Assembly: GCF_009662475.1 (NCBI RefSeq)
Contig: NZ_CP045571.1
Span: forward strand, 318,501 to 382,500
DNA: 64,000 nt
DNA from: Acidithiobacillus thiooxidans ATCC 19377
Lineage (GTDB): Bacteria; Pseudomonadota; Gammaproteobacteria; Acidithiobacillales; Acidithiobacillaceae
Reading direction: 5' to 3'
This document shows, one piece after another, positions 1-9,437 of this stretch. The translations under genes were made by a program, and so were the position numbers. A model generated the notes under the pieces. That model was not told the DNA's origin, searched no databases, and saw only the letters and a program-made list of their open reading frames with translations. How positions within the stretch are numbered: position 1 is the first letter of the stretch; every line of letters begins with the position of its first letter.

Positions 1-256
1 CATGCGCAGTCTCTATGGCATTGTGGTGCGCAGTTCGCTGATTCCTACCATTGATAGCCTGAAAAGTGTCGGCATGATTCATATTCCAGGAATTACAGCG
101 GGCATGATTCTGGCGGGCATGGCGCCGCTGGCGGCGGTTTCCATGCAGTTGGTGGTGATGTTGATGCTGACCGCCTCAGTCACCTTGAGTGTTTCTACGG
201 CGGTCTTGTTGGCGGCACCCTACGCCCTGACCTTTTCGCAGCGTACCGAAGGATAA
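1..256 (+). CDS. fetB: FetB/YbbM-type ABC transporter permease, C-terminal part
   Basis: The first 85 codons in this frame are open to the window edge, so only the C-terminus of the protein is present. It shows the end of an integral membrane protein of the UPF0014 (FetB/YbbM) family: a conserved segment with IPGITAGMILAG (about residues 27-38 of the visible part) followed by two hydrophobic spans. FetB is the inner-membrane permease of the FetAB exporter, linked in E. coli to iron efflux and oxidative stress resistance. The ATPase partner should lie upstream, outside the window. The next gene starts 5 bases after the stop, so the two are probably co-transcribed. Family assignment is fairly safe; the substrate is inferred. 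Confidence 0.75.
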   Translation, partial: MRSLYGIVVRSSLIPTIDSLKSVGMIHIPGITAGMILAGMAPLAAVSMQLVVMLMLTASVTLSVSTAVLLAAPYALTFSQRTEG

Positions 257-261
257 TTGAT

Positions 262-867
262 ATGGCCGCACTGGCTGGACGTTTTCGTGGTTTTTTGCCC
301 GTAGTGGTGGATGTGGAGACGGCGGGTTTTGACCCGGAGCGTAATGCTCTGCTGGAGGTGGCGGCGGTCATTATCGGTGGAGAAGTGGGACAACTGAAAC
401 CGGTAGCCAGCCATCACTTTCACGTCATGCCCTTTACGGGCGCGGTGCTTGATCCTGCGGCGCTGGCTTTTACCGGAATTGATCCTTTTCAGCCATTGCG
501 CGGAGCGGTTTCCGAAGAAGAAGCACTGCGCAACATTTTTCGCGCCATTCGTACGGCGGTTAAGGCTGCACAGTGCCGACGGGCGATTCTGGTAGGTCAC
601 AATGCCGCCTTTGATTTGTCTTTTATCAAGGCAGCAGAAAAACGTTCCGGAGTGAAAAACAATCCATTTCATCTGTTCAGTACTTTTGACACCGTCAGTC
701 TGGCGGGTCTCGCTTATGGTGAAACGGTACTGGCCAAAGCGGCACTGGCGGCAGGTTTATCCTGGGATCATGAGCAGGCACATTCAGCGTTATATGATGC
801 GCGCCAGACGGCTGAACTATTCTGCAAGATAGTGAATGGTTTTGACCTGAATCGGGAATATCCCTGA
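262..867 (+). CDS. rnt: Ribonuclease T (DEDDh 3'-5' exoribonuclease)
   Basis: This 201-residue protein belongs to the DEDDh exonuclease family and matches RNase T in length. RNase T trims the 3' ends of tRNA and other stable RNAs. The catalytic acids are visible: D17 and E19 in VVVDVET, D118 in HNAAFDLSF, and H174 and D179 in the HSALYDARQ motif. It follows the transporter gene by 5 bases and is followed by an unrelated reductase after a 75-base gap. No truncation is seen. DNA polymerase III epsilon is a related alternative, but the length and the extended PERNALLEVAAV block after the first motif favour RNase T. Confidence 0.88.
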   Translation: MAALAGRFRGFLPVVVDVETAGFDPERNALLEVAAVIIGGEVGQLKPVASHHFHVMPFTGAVLDPAALAFTGIDPFQPLRGAVSEEEALRNIFRAIRTAVKAAQCRRAILVGHNAAFDLSFIKAAEKRSGVKNNPFHLFSTFDTVSLAGLAYGETVLAKAALAAGLSWDHEQAHSALYDARQTAELFCKIVNGFDLNREYP

Positions 868-942
868 AATTGTTGCAACAGCAGTCAACATCCGGTGCTT
901 CTGTTAGAATATCTGCATCTACCATTTTAAGAGGGGCAAAAC

Positions 943-1959
943 ATGCCTTATCGTCTGACAATTGAACCCAGCGGTCACGAGATGGATTGCGATAGTGATG
1001 AAACCATACTCGAGGCGGCACTGCGTCATGGCTTTAATATTCCCTACAGCTGTCGCAATGGTACTTGTGCAACCTGTAAGGGGCGTATTTTAAGTGGCAC
1101 GGTAGATTATGGGGATATTGAAGAAAAAGTGCTCAGTGAGGCAGAAAAAATGGACGGTTTGGCCCTGTTTTGCCAGGCTATGCCCCTATCTGATCTGAAA
1201 ATTGAAGTACGCGAAATTGGTGCAGCCAAGGATATTCAGATTAAAACCCTGCCGGCACGGGTGGCTAAAATAGAGGACGTGGCTCCAGACGTGCGCGCAC
1301 TGTTCCTCAAAATACCCAGTACAGAGCGCCTGCAGTTCCTCCCCGGCCAGTATATAGACATTCTTTTGAAGGATGGCGGGCGTCGGGGTTTCTCGCTGGC
1401 GAATACCCCCAATGATGACGCTTTGCTGGAATTACATATCAAGAAAGTAGAGGGTGGTACGTTCACCGGGCACGTTTTTTCAGCAATGAAAGAAAAGGAT
1501 ATTGTGCGATTTGAGGGACCTTTGGGCACTTTTTTTGTGCGCCAGGAATCAACCCGACCGTTATTGATGGTGGCCACAGGGACAGGCTTTGCGCCGCTCA
1601 AGGGGATGCTTGAATCACTTTTTGCTCAGGGATCAATACGGCCAATACACTTTTATTGGGGGGTGCGTCATTCTGAAGATTTTTATTATGAAGATCTGTT
1701 ACAGGAATGGCAGTCGCTCCATAACCATTTTAATCTGACCAAAATTGTCTCACAACCGGATAGCCGGTGGTCGGGCCCTACGGGATATGTAACAGAGCAG
1801 GTGATTAAAGATTTTCCTGATGCCAGTGCTTTTGATGCTTATATTTGCGGCCATCCGGATATGGTTTTTTCTTTATCTGCGGCTTTAGCTCAGGCAGGAT
1901 TGGATTCAGAACATATATTCGCAGACGCATTTGTATTTGCCAAAGCAAAAACAAGCTGA
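943..1959 (+). CDS. 2Fe-2S ferredoxin / FAD / NAD(P)H oxidoreductase
   Basis: This 338-residue electron-transfer protein has an N-terminal plant-type ferredoxin domain with C37, C42, C45 and C77 as the 2Fe-2S ligands. A ferredoxin-NADP-reductase-like module follows, with an FAD motif (RGFSLAN near residue 145), a nucleotide motif (ATGTGFAPLKG near 210) and a C-terminal ICGHPDMV. This is the layout of the CDP-6-deoxy-delta-3,4-glucoseen reductase and phenol hydroxylase reductase class. The partner oxygenase or acceptor is not encoded nearby, so the physiological role is open. The ATG lies 7 bases after a good GAGGGG ribosome site. A role in flavin/iron reduction or as an oxygenase reductase is only inference. 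Confidence 0.85.
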   Translation: MPYRLTIEPSGHEMDCDSDETILEAALRHGFNIPYSCRNGTCATCKGRILSGTVDYGDIEEKVLSEAEKMDGLALFCQAMPLSDLKIEVREIGAAKDIQIKTLPARVAKIEDVAPDVRALFLKIPSTERLQFLPGQYIDILLKDGGRRGFSLANTPNDDALLELHIKKVEGGTFTGHVFSAMKEKDIVRFEGPLGTFFVRQESTRPLLMVATGTGFAPLKGMLESLFAQGSIRPIHFYWGVRHSEDFYYEDLLQEWQSLHNHFNLTKIVSQPDSRWSGPTGYVTEQVIKDFPDASAFDAYICGHPDMVFSLSAALAQAGLDSEHIFADAFVFAKAKTS

Positions 1960-2022
1960 CATAATAATTTTATTGGCGACTTTAGCCAAAATTTCAACTT
2001 ATTTTTTCAGGAGTGAGCGGGT

Positions 2023-2391
2023 ATGGAATCTCAAACAAAAAAACGTCATCGTCGTAGTGCCGAAGAGCGCCTTGCTGATTTGGAAGAGAAGCAACGTCAA
2101 ACGGAATTGCGCCTGCGCGAGCAATTGGCCAAAATTGAGCAGCAGAAAAAGTCTTTGCAGGAAAATCCGCGTGCCAAACGCGAACGTGAAGCACAGCGGC
2201 GTTCTTTGATGGATCGCATTTCCCGTCTGGTACCTGATTGGGAACCTACCCAGATTCTGGCAGCTATTGCCGAAGTACGGGATCGGGTAGGCGATAACCA
2301 TCATGCATTGCAGGAACTGGATTCTCATGGAAATGCATTGATGCAGGAACTAAAGCCACGTCGTGGACGGCGTCCGCGCAGCGCGCTCTAA
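2023..2391 (+). CDS. Small charged coiled-coil protein of unknown function
   Basis: This 122-residue protein is very rich in Arg, Lys, Glu and Gln. Residues about 10-65 look like one long alpha-helical coiled coil (KRHRRSAEERLADLEEK and onward), followed by a short globular-looking part and a basic tail ending KPRRGRRPRSAL. There is no signal peptide or membrane segment, so it is likely cytoplasmic, and the basic ends suggest nucleic-acid contact. The ATG has an AGGAG site 9 bases upstream, and the gene ends just before a strong terminator, so it looks like a real, single expressed gene. I do not recognise the family. Confidence 0.7.
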   Translation: MESQTKKRHRRSAEERLADLEEKQRQTELRLREQLAKIEQQKKSLQENPRAKREREAQRRSLMDRISRLVPDWEPTQILAAIAEVRDRVGDNHHALQELDSHGNALMQELKPRRGRRPRSAL

Positions 2392-2406
2392 TTTCATGTA
2401 GTTAAA

Positions 2407-2439
2407 AGCCCCCGAATTACTAAGTTCGGGGGCTTTTTT
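2407..2439 (+). terminator. Rho-independent terminator after the coiled-coil gene
   Basis: AGCCCCCGAA pairs perfectly with TTCGGGGGCT over 10 bp, with an 8-base loop and a run of six T directly after. Four A precede the stem, so it can also serve the convergent gene ending at 2450. Confidence 0.92.
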
Positions 2440-2449
2440 ACGTCGGGCA

Positions 2450-2758
2450 TTAGCGTTTGCAACTGCGCCAACGCTTTAACATGGGCACCCGATGGGCCAT
2501 ATAGGCACGGATATACCAAGGGGCCTGTCTTTTGCGCAGCAATTGCCTTACTCGCTGTTGCATGGCTTCCAGGGTTAATTGGGGGTCCTTGAACGTGCCA
2601 TCTGCATAGCAGTAACTGCAGTAATCCCGACTGTGGCTGCCATCGCTTTCCGTGCCACCGCCTTGCGGATCAAACTGTAAAGGCATACCACAACTTTGGC
2701 AGCGGTTTTTTTCGATTTCCAGCTGGCGTAACCATTTTTTCATAAGCAAATTAGACAT
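2450..2758 (-). CDS. Small zinc-ribbon protein
   Basis: This 102-residue protein has two CxxC pairs, C20/C23 (CQSCGMPL) and C47/C50 (DYCSYCYADG), separated by a Gly-rich segment. The pattern is that of the putative zinc-ribbon family often found as small stand-alone bacterial proteins. The C-terminal half is basic and helical. The start at 2758 lies inside the last codons of the upstream membrane-protein gene (8-base overlap), implying translational coupling; an internal ATG at 2743 would give 97 residues. Function is unknown; zinc binding is inferred from the cysteines. Confidence 0.75.
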   Translation of the reverse strand: MSNLLMKKWLRQLEIEKNRCQSCGMPLQFDPQGGGTESDGSHSRDYCSYCYADGTFKDPQLTLEAMQQRVRQLLRKRQAPWYIRAYMAHRVPMLKRWRSCKR

Positions 2759-3689
2759 CCTCAGGGGCAACCAGTTCAAGGGCCTCAATATAAATATGGG
2801 CCATGCCCAGCAAAAATACGACGTTGGGTATAATGAAAACCAATGCGGTGGCAACGCCCATCCCCATGCTGAGCCCGACATTATACAGGGCAGTATTCGC
2901 AGTGATGCTGGAATGCGCTGCATGGTCCAGCATAAAAGGATAACCCGTGATCGCATCCATCATCTGCCAAAACATATCGGCGCTACGGCTCAGTTCGCTG
3001 GCCAGAGCTGGGGCCGCAGCGGACAGTGCCATACTGTATCCGGTGTAAAGGATGATGGCGATAATGATTGCCAGACCAGCAGATAACGCCCCGAGTAACA
3101 ACATCATCAGCAAAATGGAGCCGGGTTTGTTACGGGCAATACCAATGGTGTGGCGCAGGGAGTTGCTGACCGATTCACCATGCCAAAGCGCTGGACCGGA
3201 CAGATTGAAAACAATGATGGCCAGAACGAAAACTACGGCATTTATCAACATGGCCACCGGGAAAAGCGGTACAAACAAAATCGCTCCTATTCCTGGTATT
3301 TTGCAGGCCAGAAATCCCAGTAGCTCAACCACAAAAATGCCAAAGAGCAAAAGACTTTCGATGATCAGCAAGCCAATCAGCCGGGGCAGAGCTTTTAAGC
3401 CAAAGCGGAGACTACGCAAAATCCCGGGTAAGGAGTCACCCCGGGCTTCATGTAATAGTACCCCGCCAGCACCCAGATACCCCACCCCAAAACTGACGAA
3501 CAAAATCAGCATTCCGATGCTGGCACCCAGCATCCCACCTAGCCACTGCACAAAAAATTCAAGGCCCGCCATGCCGATAAAAACGGCGAGGACATACACC
3601 AAAATGGGTTGCCAGAGGGTGATTCCCCGTAATGCGCGCAGTAATAGCGAAAAAGACAGGTCTCCCTGACTGGGAGAATGACTAAACAT
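2751..3689 (-). CDS. Multi-pass inner-membrane protein of unknown function
   Basis: The protein has 312 residues from an ATG with an AAGGAAG site 6 bases upstream; a longer in-frame start at 3767 lacks such a site. It is strongly hydrophobic, with about six membrane spans, including long Leu/Ile/Phe-rich segments near residues 30-85, 105-165 and 190-225. No catalytic motif is visible. It resembles the loose group of bacterial membrane proteins annotated as hypothetical or BPSS1780-like, but I cannot place it firmly. It overlaps the zinc-ribbon gene at its 3' end and is divergent from the TetR gene, with which it shares a 177-base upstream region containing a TetR-type operator. Confidence 0.75.
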   Translation of the reverse strand: MFSHSPSQGDLSFSLLLRALRGITLWQPILVYVLAVFIGMAGLEFFVQWLGGMLGASIGMLILFVSFGVGYLGAGGVLLHEARGDSLPGILRSLRFGLKALPRLIGLLIIESLLLFGIFVVELLGFLACKIPGIGAILFVPLFPVAMLINAVVFVLAIIVFNLSGPALWHGESVSNSLRHTIGIARNKPGSILLMMLLLGALSAGLAIIIAIILYTGYSMALSAAAPALASELSRSADMFWQMMDAITGYPFMLDHAAHSSITANTALYNVGLSMGMGVATALVFIIPNVVFLLGMAHIYIEALELVAPEDV

Positions 3690-3800
3690 GGGAGCTTCCT
3701 TTTTCAGTAACCGATCTTGAGGATGAATGCCAAGGATAACGGTTAGATTTTTACTGTAAAGCGACAATCGCCTTTGTTGATGCTACACTGACCTGATATT

Positions 3801-3813
3801 GACCGATTGGTCG
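3801..3813. promoter_or_regulatory. TetR-type operator upstream of the tetR gene
   Basis: GACCGATTGGTCG is an imperfect dyad of the GACCG-N-GGTC type bound by many TetR regulators. It overlaps a weak -10-like TATTGA (3797-3802) upstream of the regulator at 3867. A site matching at 10 of 13 positions lies at 7471-7483. Binding is inferred. Confidence 0.55.
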
Positions 3814-3866
3814 GGTGTTTTTCAAGTGGCTGATAATATGTGGAAAGAGATCGCTGAGGGGATTTT

Positions 3867-4493
3867 ATGGATAATACGCTGGCGATGGTAGAAGGCGAGG
3901 GGCGGCAACGTATCCTCGCTGCTGCCGAAAAACTCTTCTCGGATAAAGCCTTTGATGCGGTTTCCATGAATGCCATTGCCTGCGAGGCTGGTATCAGTAA
4001 AGCCAATATTTACCACTATTTTCCGAATAAAGACACGCTGTATCTCGCGGTGTTGCGCGTGGCCAGCCATAATCTGCGTGCGGTGCTGAACGAAGCCGTC
4101 AGTGCCCACGGCTCGGTTCTGGATGTATTGCGGCATTTTGCCCGCAATCATCTGCAGGCACTGCTGAACAGGCCACAACTGGTGCGTTTGGTCTGGCGGG
4201 AGATCCTGGAAAGGGGCGCGCCACGAGCACAGGAATTTGCCGAGCAGGGTTTCGCGGATATGTTTTCTGCTCTGGTAGATGTTCTGAAGCTGGGACAGAG
4301 CCGAGGCGAATTTCGCCAGGACTTTGATCCGGCTCTGGTCGCTACGCTCCTCTTGGGTGCCAACGTGTTTTTTTTCCAGTCGCGAGACATATTGCGGCAC
4401 TATCCCCCCATTACTTTTGCAGACGACCCTGCCGGATATGATGCGGGTATTGTCGAAATTCTTTTGCGTGGTCTGGTTCCGGCCTCATCCTGA
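3867..4493 (+). CDS. TetR/AcrR family transcriptional regulator
   Basis: The protein has 208 residues, the usual TetR length. The N-terminal helix-turn-helix is clear: RQRILAAAEKLFSDKAFD, then VSMNAIACEAGISKANIYHYFPNKDTLYLAVL (written here only as key blocks AIACEAGIS and NIYHYFPNK, residues about 35-55). The C-terminal ligand domain is divergent, ending before residue 208 with no odd features. The start follows a GAGGGG site. It is divergent from the membrane-protein gene, with a TetR-type operator in its own upstream region, so autorepression is likely. A second such operator 3.7 kb away sits at the promoter of the PagL-like gene. The ligand is unknown; envelope or efflux functions are the likely targets. 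Confidence 0.88.
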   Translation: MDNTLAMVEGEGRQRILAAAEKLFSDKAFDAVSMNAIACEAGISKANIYHYFPNKDTLYLAVLRVASHNLRAVLNEAVSAHGSVLDVLRHFARNHLQALLNRPQLVRLVWREILERGAPRAQEFAEQGFADMFSALVDVLKLGQSRGEFRQDFDPALVATLLLGANVFFFQSRDILRHYPPITFADDPAGYDAGIVEILLRGLVPASS

Positions 4494-4500
4494 ATTTTGA

Positions 4501-6093
<1,593 letters not shown>

Positions 6094-6098
<5 letters not shown>

Positions 6099-6291
6099 AA
6101 TGGCAGTGGGGCTTGTAAGCTTTTTGCTCCAACGTCCCTTGCCTGTTGTTCTAATGCTCGTCCTGCTGTCAGCAGAGAACTCGCCCTGCGGGCTCAAACA
6201 GCTCTCCTGACGGGCGCAGGATTTAACCAAGAACAACAACGGCGCGGGCCAAAGTCGCTGCAAAGCTTACAAGCCCCACTGCCGTTTCAGG
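6094..6291 (+). repeat. Dispersed ~195-bp palindromic repeat, copy A
   Basis: This imperfect palindrome of about 198 bases fills the gap between two convergent genes. The outer 25-30 bases of each arm pair almost perfectly (GGCAGTGGGGCTTGTAAG on the left, its complement on the right). A central stem built on GTCAGCAGAG / CTCTCCTGAC surrounds a GCCC-TGC-GGGC hairpin. It shares its centre with copies at 15697, 21738 and 37257, but its tips differ from theirs in both arms together. It is non-coding in my reading. Possible roles are a bidirectional terminator, a nucleoid-protein site or a non-autonomous mobile element. Confidence 0.9.
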
Positions 6292-6294
6292 AGA

Positions 6295-7308
6295 CTACAG
6301 AAGTGGTTTCAGAAACTTGACCCAACCCGGTGCACCGCCGGTATTGATGGTGACCGAAGCGCTGGTACCAATACGTAAGGGCAGCTTTGGATCAGGGTTG
6401 GTAATCATCACCCGTACGGGTACCCGTTGCGTGACCTTTACCCAGTTACCTGTCGCATTCTCCGGTGGTAACAAGGAAAAAGCATTGCCGGCACCGCCGC
6501 TTAGGCTGACCACCGTCCCCTTGAATTGGTGATTGGGGTACATGTCTACGTGGATACTGGCAGCTTGACCGGGGTGAACCCGATTTAGATCGGTTTCCTT
6601 GTAATTGGCCTCCACCCAATATTGAGCGTTTCCGATCAACGGGAAAAGATCCTGGTTGATGCTGACGACATCGCCCACATGAATTTTGTCGACTTTGCTA
6701 ACCACCCCGGTGATTGGCGCATACAAAGTGGTTTCCGCAAGATACATTTTGGCGGTCCCCAGTGCGGCCTTGGCTGCGGCGATTCGAGCTGCATTCAGGC
6801 TCTGCTGGGCGCGGGTAGCAGACAAATTGGCCTTTTCGGCTTGCCATTGTGCCATGGCGCCTTTTGCAGCCGTCATCCGGTTATCTGCTTCCTGCGCAGA
6901 CAGATATTTTTGAGCTGCCAGTGCCGCAGCGCGTTGGGCATTGCGTTGGGCGTTCTGGTAAGTGATCTGGTCGGCACTGACTCGCGCCTCGGCTGCCGCA
7001 ATGTTGGCCTGAATAGCATCCGTCTGGCGTTCTGCCTGAGCGAGTTCTGCCTCGGCTTTCTCTACATCGTACTGGTAGGCCTCGGGGTCTATTTTGACCA
7101 GAGGCTGCCCGGCGTGTACCACCTGATTGTCGCGCACATAAATATGAACAATATGTCCAGTCACGCGTGGCGAAATGTTGACCACGTGGGCATGGATGTA
7201 AGCGTCATCGGTGTTGGGGTAATAATTGGCAATCTGAAAATAGGCATAGGCACCGAAAGCGACAATAATGAGAATGATCAGGACCAAAAAGCGTTTGAGC
7301 CAGCGCAT
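6295..7308 (-). CDS. HlyD/EmrA-family membrane fusion protein
   Basis: This 337-residue periplasmic adaptor has one N-terminal membrane anchor (residues about 5-26), a first half-lipoyl segment (ISPRVTGHIVHIYVRDNQVV near 47-66), a long Ala/Gln-rich coiled-coil hairpin (about 85-190), and a second lipoyl half (TTLYAPITGVVSKVDKIHVG) followed by a beta-barrel. This is the EmrA/HlyD layout of type I and MFS-linked tripartite exporters. No MFS or ABC transporter and no outer-membrane factor is adjacent, so it works with partners elsewhere or serves another pump. The ATG follows AAGGAAAG. It is divergent from the PagL-like gene; a TetR-type operator lies between them. Confidence 0.9.
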   Translation of the reverse strand: MRWLKRFLVLIILIIVAFGAYAYFQIANYYPNTDDAYIHAHVVNISPRVTGHIVHIYVRDNQVVHAGQPLVKIDPEAYQYDVEKAEAELAQAERQTDAIQANIAAAEARVSADQITYQNAQRNAQRAAALAAQKYLSAQEADNRMTAAKGAMAQWQAEKANLSATRAQQSLNAARIAAAKAALGTAKMYLAETTLYAPITGVVSKVDKIHVGDVVSINQDLFPLIGNAQYWVEANYKETDLNRVHPGQAASIHVDMYPNHQFKGTVVSLSGGAGNAFSLLPPENATGNWVKVTQRVPVRVMITNPDPKLPLRIGTSASVTINTGGAPGWVKFLKPLL

Positions 7309-7441
7309 AGCTTTCCTTGTGTTGCAATTACAGCAGCCAATTCCAGAAGCACCCCATCAACGAAGCATAATATTCCATATATACTAGGCTCCAGGGTACT
7401 CCGGTGAGTCAGTAGCGTAAGTTCAGTCCTGTTGTTAAATT

Positions 7442-7470
7442 TTGACAGGCTCGGAAGTAAATCGCATACT
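7442..7470 (+). promoter_or_regulatory. Sigma-70 promoter for the PagL-like gene
   Basis: TTGACA (7442-7447), a 17-base spacer and CATACT (7465-7470) form a good promoter facing the gene at 7551. The TetR-type operator starts at the next base, so repressor binding would cover the transcription start. Confidence 0.65.
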
Positions 7471-7483
7471 GACCGTTCGGTTG
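7471..7483. promoter_or_regulatory. TetR-type operator between hlyD-like and pagL-like genes
   Basis: GACCGTTCGGTTG contains the dyad ACCG-TT-CGGT and matches the site at 3801-3813 in 10 of 13 bases. It is placed directly after the -10 box of the rightward promoter. The regulator encoded at 3867 is the obvious candidate to bind both; this is inference. Confidence 0.55.
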
Positions 7484-7550
7484 ATACCTTAACCTAAACA
7501 CTTCAAGTCGGCAAGATGATGCATGAATGAACTGGATACAAGGAGTAATC

Positions 7551-8114
7551 ATGAAAAACAAACAGTGGGCCTGGACGGGTATTTTAGGCAGTGCCGTTCT
7601 CGGATTATTGGCGGCAACTCCAGCACTGGCGGATAGCGAAGGTTTGCACGTGATTCAGGGCGGACCTTCGTATTTTAATATTGGTCTTGGCGCATTTAAT
7701 GCGGCAGGTGTGACTCCTGGTCCAGGCTATACTAATGCCACACTTCCAGAGATTAACCTCGAATATCAAACGGGTGCCAAGTTATTCGGGGTTGGTGCTG
7801 TCTATGGTCTGATGGCCAATACCAATGGCGGCTTTATGGGGTATACGGGCTTTTATACGGATGTTGCCTGGGATCACTGGGTGCTGACCCCCGTTTTGGC
7901 CATGGGTGGTTATCATCAAGGGCGGGGCAAATATCTGGATGGCACTTTTCAGTTTCGTCTGGAGCTCAGTCTCGATTACCAGTTTGCCAATCAGTCCCGT
8001 TTCGGCCTGAAAATCGCTCATATTTCGAATGCTTATATCAAGGATAGCGATCCGGGCGAAGATGAAATCATGCTCAATTATTCCATGCCCTTGTCCTTCG
8101 GGGAGCATTCCTGA
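7551..8114 (+). CDS. PagL-like lipid A 3-O-deacylase (acyloxyacyl hydrolase family)
   Basis: This 187-residue protein has a signal peptide cleaved after TPALA (about residue 27) and then alternating amphipathic strands typical of a small outer-membrane beta-barrel. Near the C-terminus the H157-I-S159-N160 motif is followed by PGE170, matching the His-Ser-Glu site of PagL, which removes the 3-O acyl chain of lipid A. The start at 7551 has AAGGAG 5 bases upstream; the earlier ATG at 7527-phase is not preferred. It is a single gene with its own promoter, operator and terminator. Activity is inferred; the His-to-Glu spacing is one residue shorter than I recall for Pseudomonas PagL. Confidence 0.75.
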   Translation: MKNKQWAWTGILGSAVLGLLAATPALADSEGLHVIQGGPSYFNIGLGAFNAAGVTPGPGYTNATLPEINLEYQTGAKLFGVGAVYGLMANTNGGFMGYTGFYTDVAWDHWVLTPVLAMGGYHQGRGKYLDGTFQFRLELSLDYQFANQSRFGLKIAHISNAYIKDSDPGEDEIMLNYSMPLSFGEHS

Positions 8115-8137
8115 TTTGAGTTTTTAGAGCTGGCTAC

Positions 8138-8170
8138 GCCCTCTGATTCCTTATGGGTCAGAGGGCTTTC
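8138..8170. terminator. Terminator between the pagL-like gene and bioB
   Basis: CCCTCTGA pairs with TCAGAGGG around an 11-base loop, followed by CTTTC. It lies between two convergent genes and probably ends the rightward transcript. The T-run is short. Confidence 0.65.
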
Positions 8171-8173
8171 AGC

Positions 8174-9118
8174 TTATCCGGCGTGAAGCCCCAGCTTTTC
8201 AAATAAAATCTGGTCATGTCCGCTGCTGGCATTGCTGGTGGTCAGTAATCGATCCCCCAGAAAAATACTGTTGGCACCAGCCAGAAAAGCCAGAGCCTGC
8301 AATTCGTCGCTCATGGTTTCCCGTCCTGCAGAAAGGCGGACATAGGCTTGCGGAAAGATGATCCGGGCAGCGGCTATGGTGCGGACAAACTCCAGGCCGT
8401 CAATGGGCGTGGCCGCTTCCAGAGGCGTGCCGGGAATGGGAACCAGGGCATTGATGGGAATGCTTTCCGGTGGCTGCGGCAGCTGCGACAGCACCTGCAG
8501 CATCCGGGCCCGATCCCGGCGCGATTCACCCATGCCCAGAATACCGCCACTACAGATTTTGATGCCCGCATCGCGGACGGCTTCCAGGGTATCCAGACGA
8601 TCCTGAAAGCTGCGGGTATGAATGACCTCACCGTAAAATTCCGGGGAGGTATCCAGATTGTGATTGTAGTAATCAAGTCCGGCAGACTGCAAACGTTCTG
8701 CCTGCCCGCTTTTCAGCATGCCCAGGGTGACGCAGCTTTCCAGCCCATGCTCTTTGACCACCTGAATCATGGCGGCGACTTTTTCAATATCCTTGTCATG
8801 TGGAGACCGCCAGGCTGCCCCCATGCACAGGCGTTGCGCACCGTTGGCTTTGGCGGCGGCGGCGGCACTGCGCACGGCTTCAATATCCATGAGAGCTTCC
8901 GGTTTCAGACTGTTTTCATGATGGACGCTTTGCGAGCAATAACCACAGTCTTCCGGGCAACCACCGGTTTTGATGGACAGTAAGGTGGAACACTGGATGG
9001 TATTGGCATCAAAATGCTGACGATGAATTTGCTGCGCCTCAAAAATCAGATCGTTGAAAGGACGTGCATAGATTTCCAGGATGTTGTCCAGGCTGTAAGC
9101 GTGCTTAGAAGGTGTCAT
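8174..9118 (-). CDS. bioB: Biotin synthase
   Basis: BioB is the radical SAM enzyme that inserts sulfur into dethiobiotin, the last step of biotin synthesis. The protein has 314 residues, the usual size. The radical SAM cysteines are C54, C58 and C61 in [13 protein letters not shown], and the [12 protein letters not shown] block near residue 155 is characteristic of BioB. Other biotin genes are not nearby; instead it ends the yggS-proC-yggT-bioB string, separated from yggT by 37 bases. Confidence 0.96.
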   Translation of the reverse strand: MTPSKHAYSLDNILEIYARPFNDLIFEAQQIHRQHFDANTIQCSTLLSIKTGGCPEDCGYCSQSVHHENSLKPEALMDIEAVRSAAAAAKANGAQRLCMGAAWRSPHDKDIEKVAAMIQVVKEHGLESCVTLGMLKSGQAERLQSAGLDYYNHNLDTSPEFYGEVIHTRSFQDRLDTLEAVRDAGIKICSGGILGMGESRRDRARMLQVLSQLPQPPESIPINALVPIPGTPLEAATPIDGLEFVRTIAAARIIFPQAYVRLSAGRETMSDELQALAFLAGANSIFLGDRLLTTSNASSGHDQILFEKLGLHAG

Positions 9119-9155
9119 GTGAGTTTCCGGTTCGCGTCGAGAAGTGCCTGGCGTA

Positions 9156-9437
9156 TTAAACGCCGCCGAGGTTCAGAATGGCATTGACCAGCAGACCTTT
9201 CAATAACTCAATGAGTAAAAGGGCCACCAGAGGGCTGAGATCCATTCCGCCAATGGGCGGAATAATCCGCTGCAGGGGATAAAGAATGGGTCCGGTAACC
9301 CGGTCCAGAAAATGGACAATGGGGTTACGGGGATCCGGCTGGACCCAGGATAAAATGGCGCGAATCAGGATGGCCCAGAACAGCAGGGTAAGTACCAGAT
9401 CCGTCAGACGAGCGGCTTCAATGCTGATTGCATTCAT
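9156..9437 (-). CDS. YggT family membrane protein
   Basis: This 93-residue protein has two hydrophobic segments (about residues 10-28 and 62-88) flanking the family signature [21 protein letters not shown] (key block QPDPRNP). YggT/YlmG proteins are small inner-membrane proteins linked in some bacteria to osmotic protection or cell division; the molecular role is unknown. It overlaps the proC stop by 4 bases, and the order yggS-proC-yggT is widely conserved. Confidence 0.85.
   Translation of the reverse strand: MNAISIEAARLTDLVLTLLFWAILIRAILSWVQPDPRNPIVHFLDRVTGPILYPLQRIIPPIGGMDLSPLVALLLIELLKGLLVNAILNLGGV

Noticed and set aside
6622-7407. 261-codon open frame opposite the HlyD-like gene
   Set aside because: HlyD domain structure is clear on the minus strand, and the opposite frame has a low-complexity hydrophobic look and no ribosome site.
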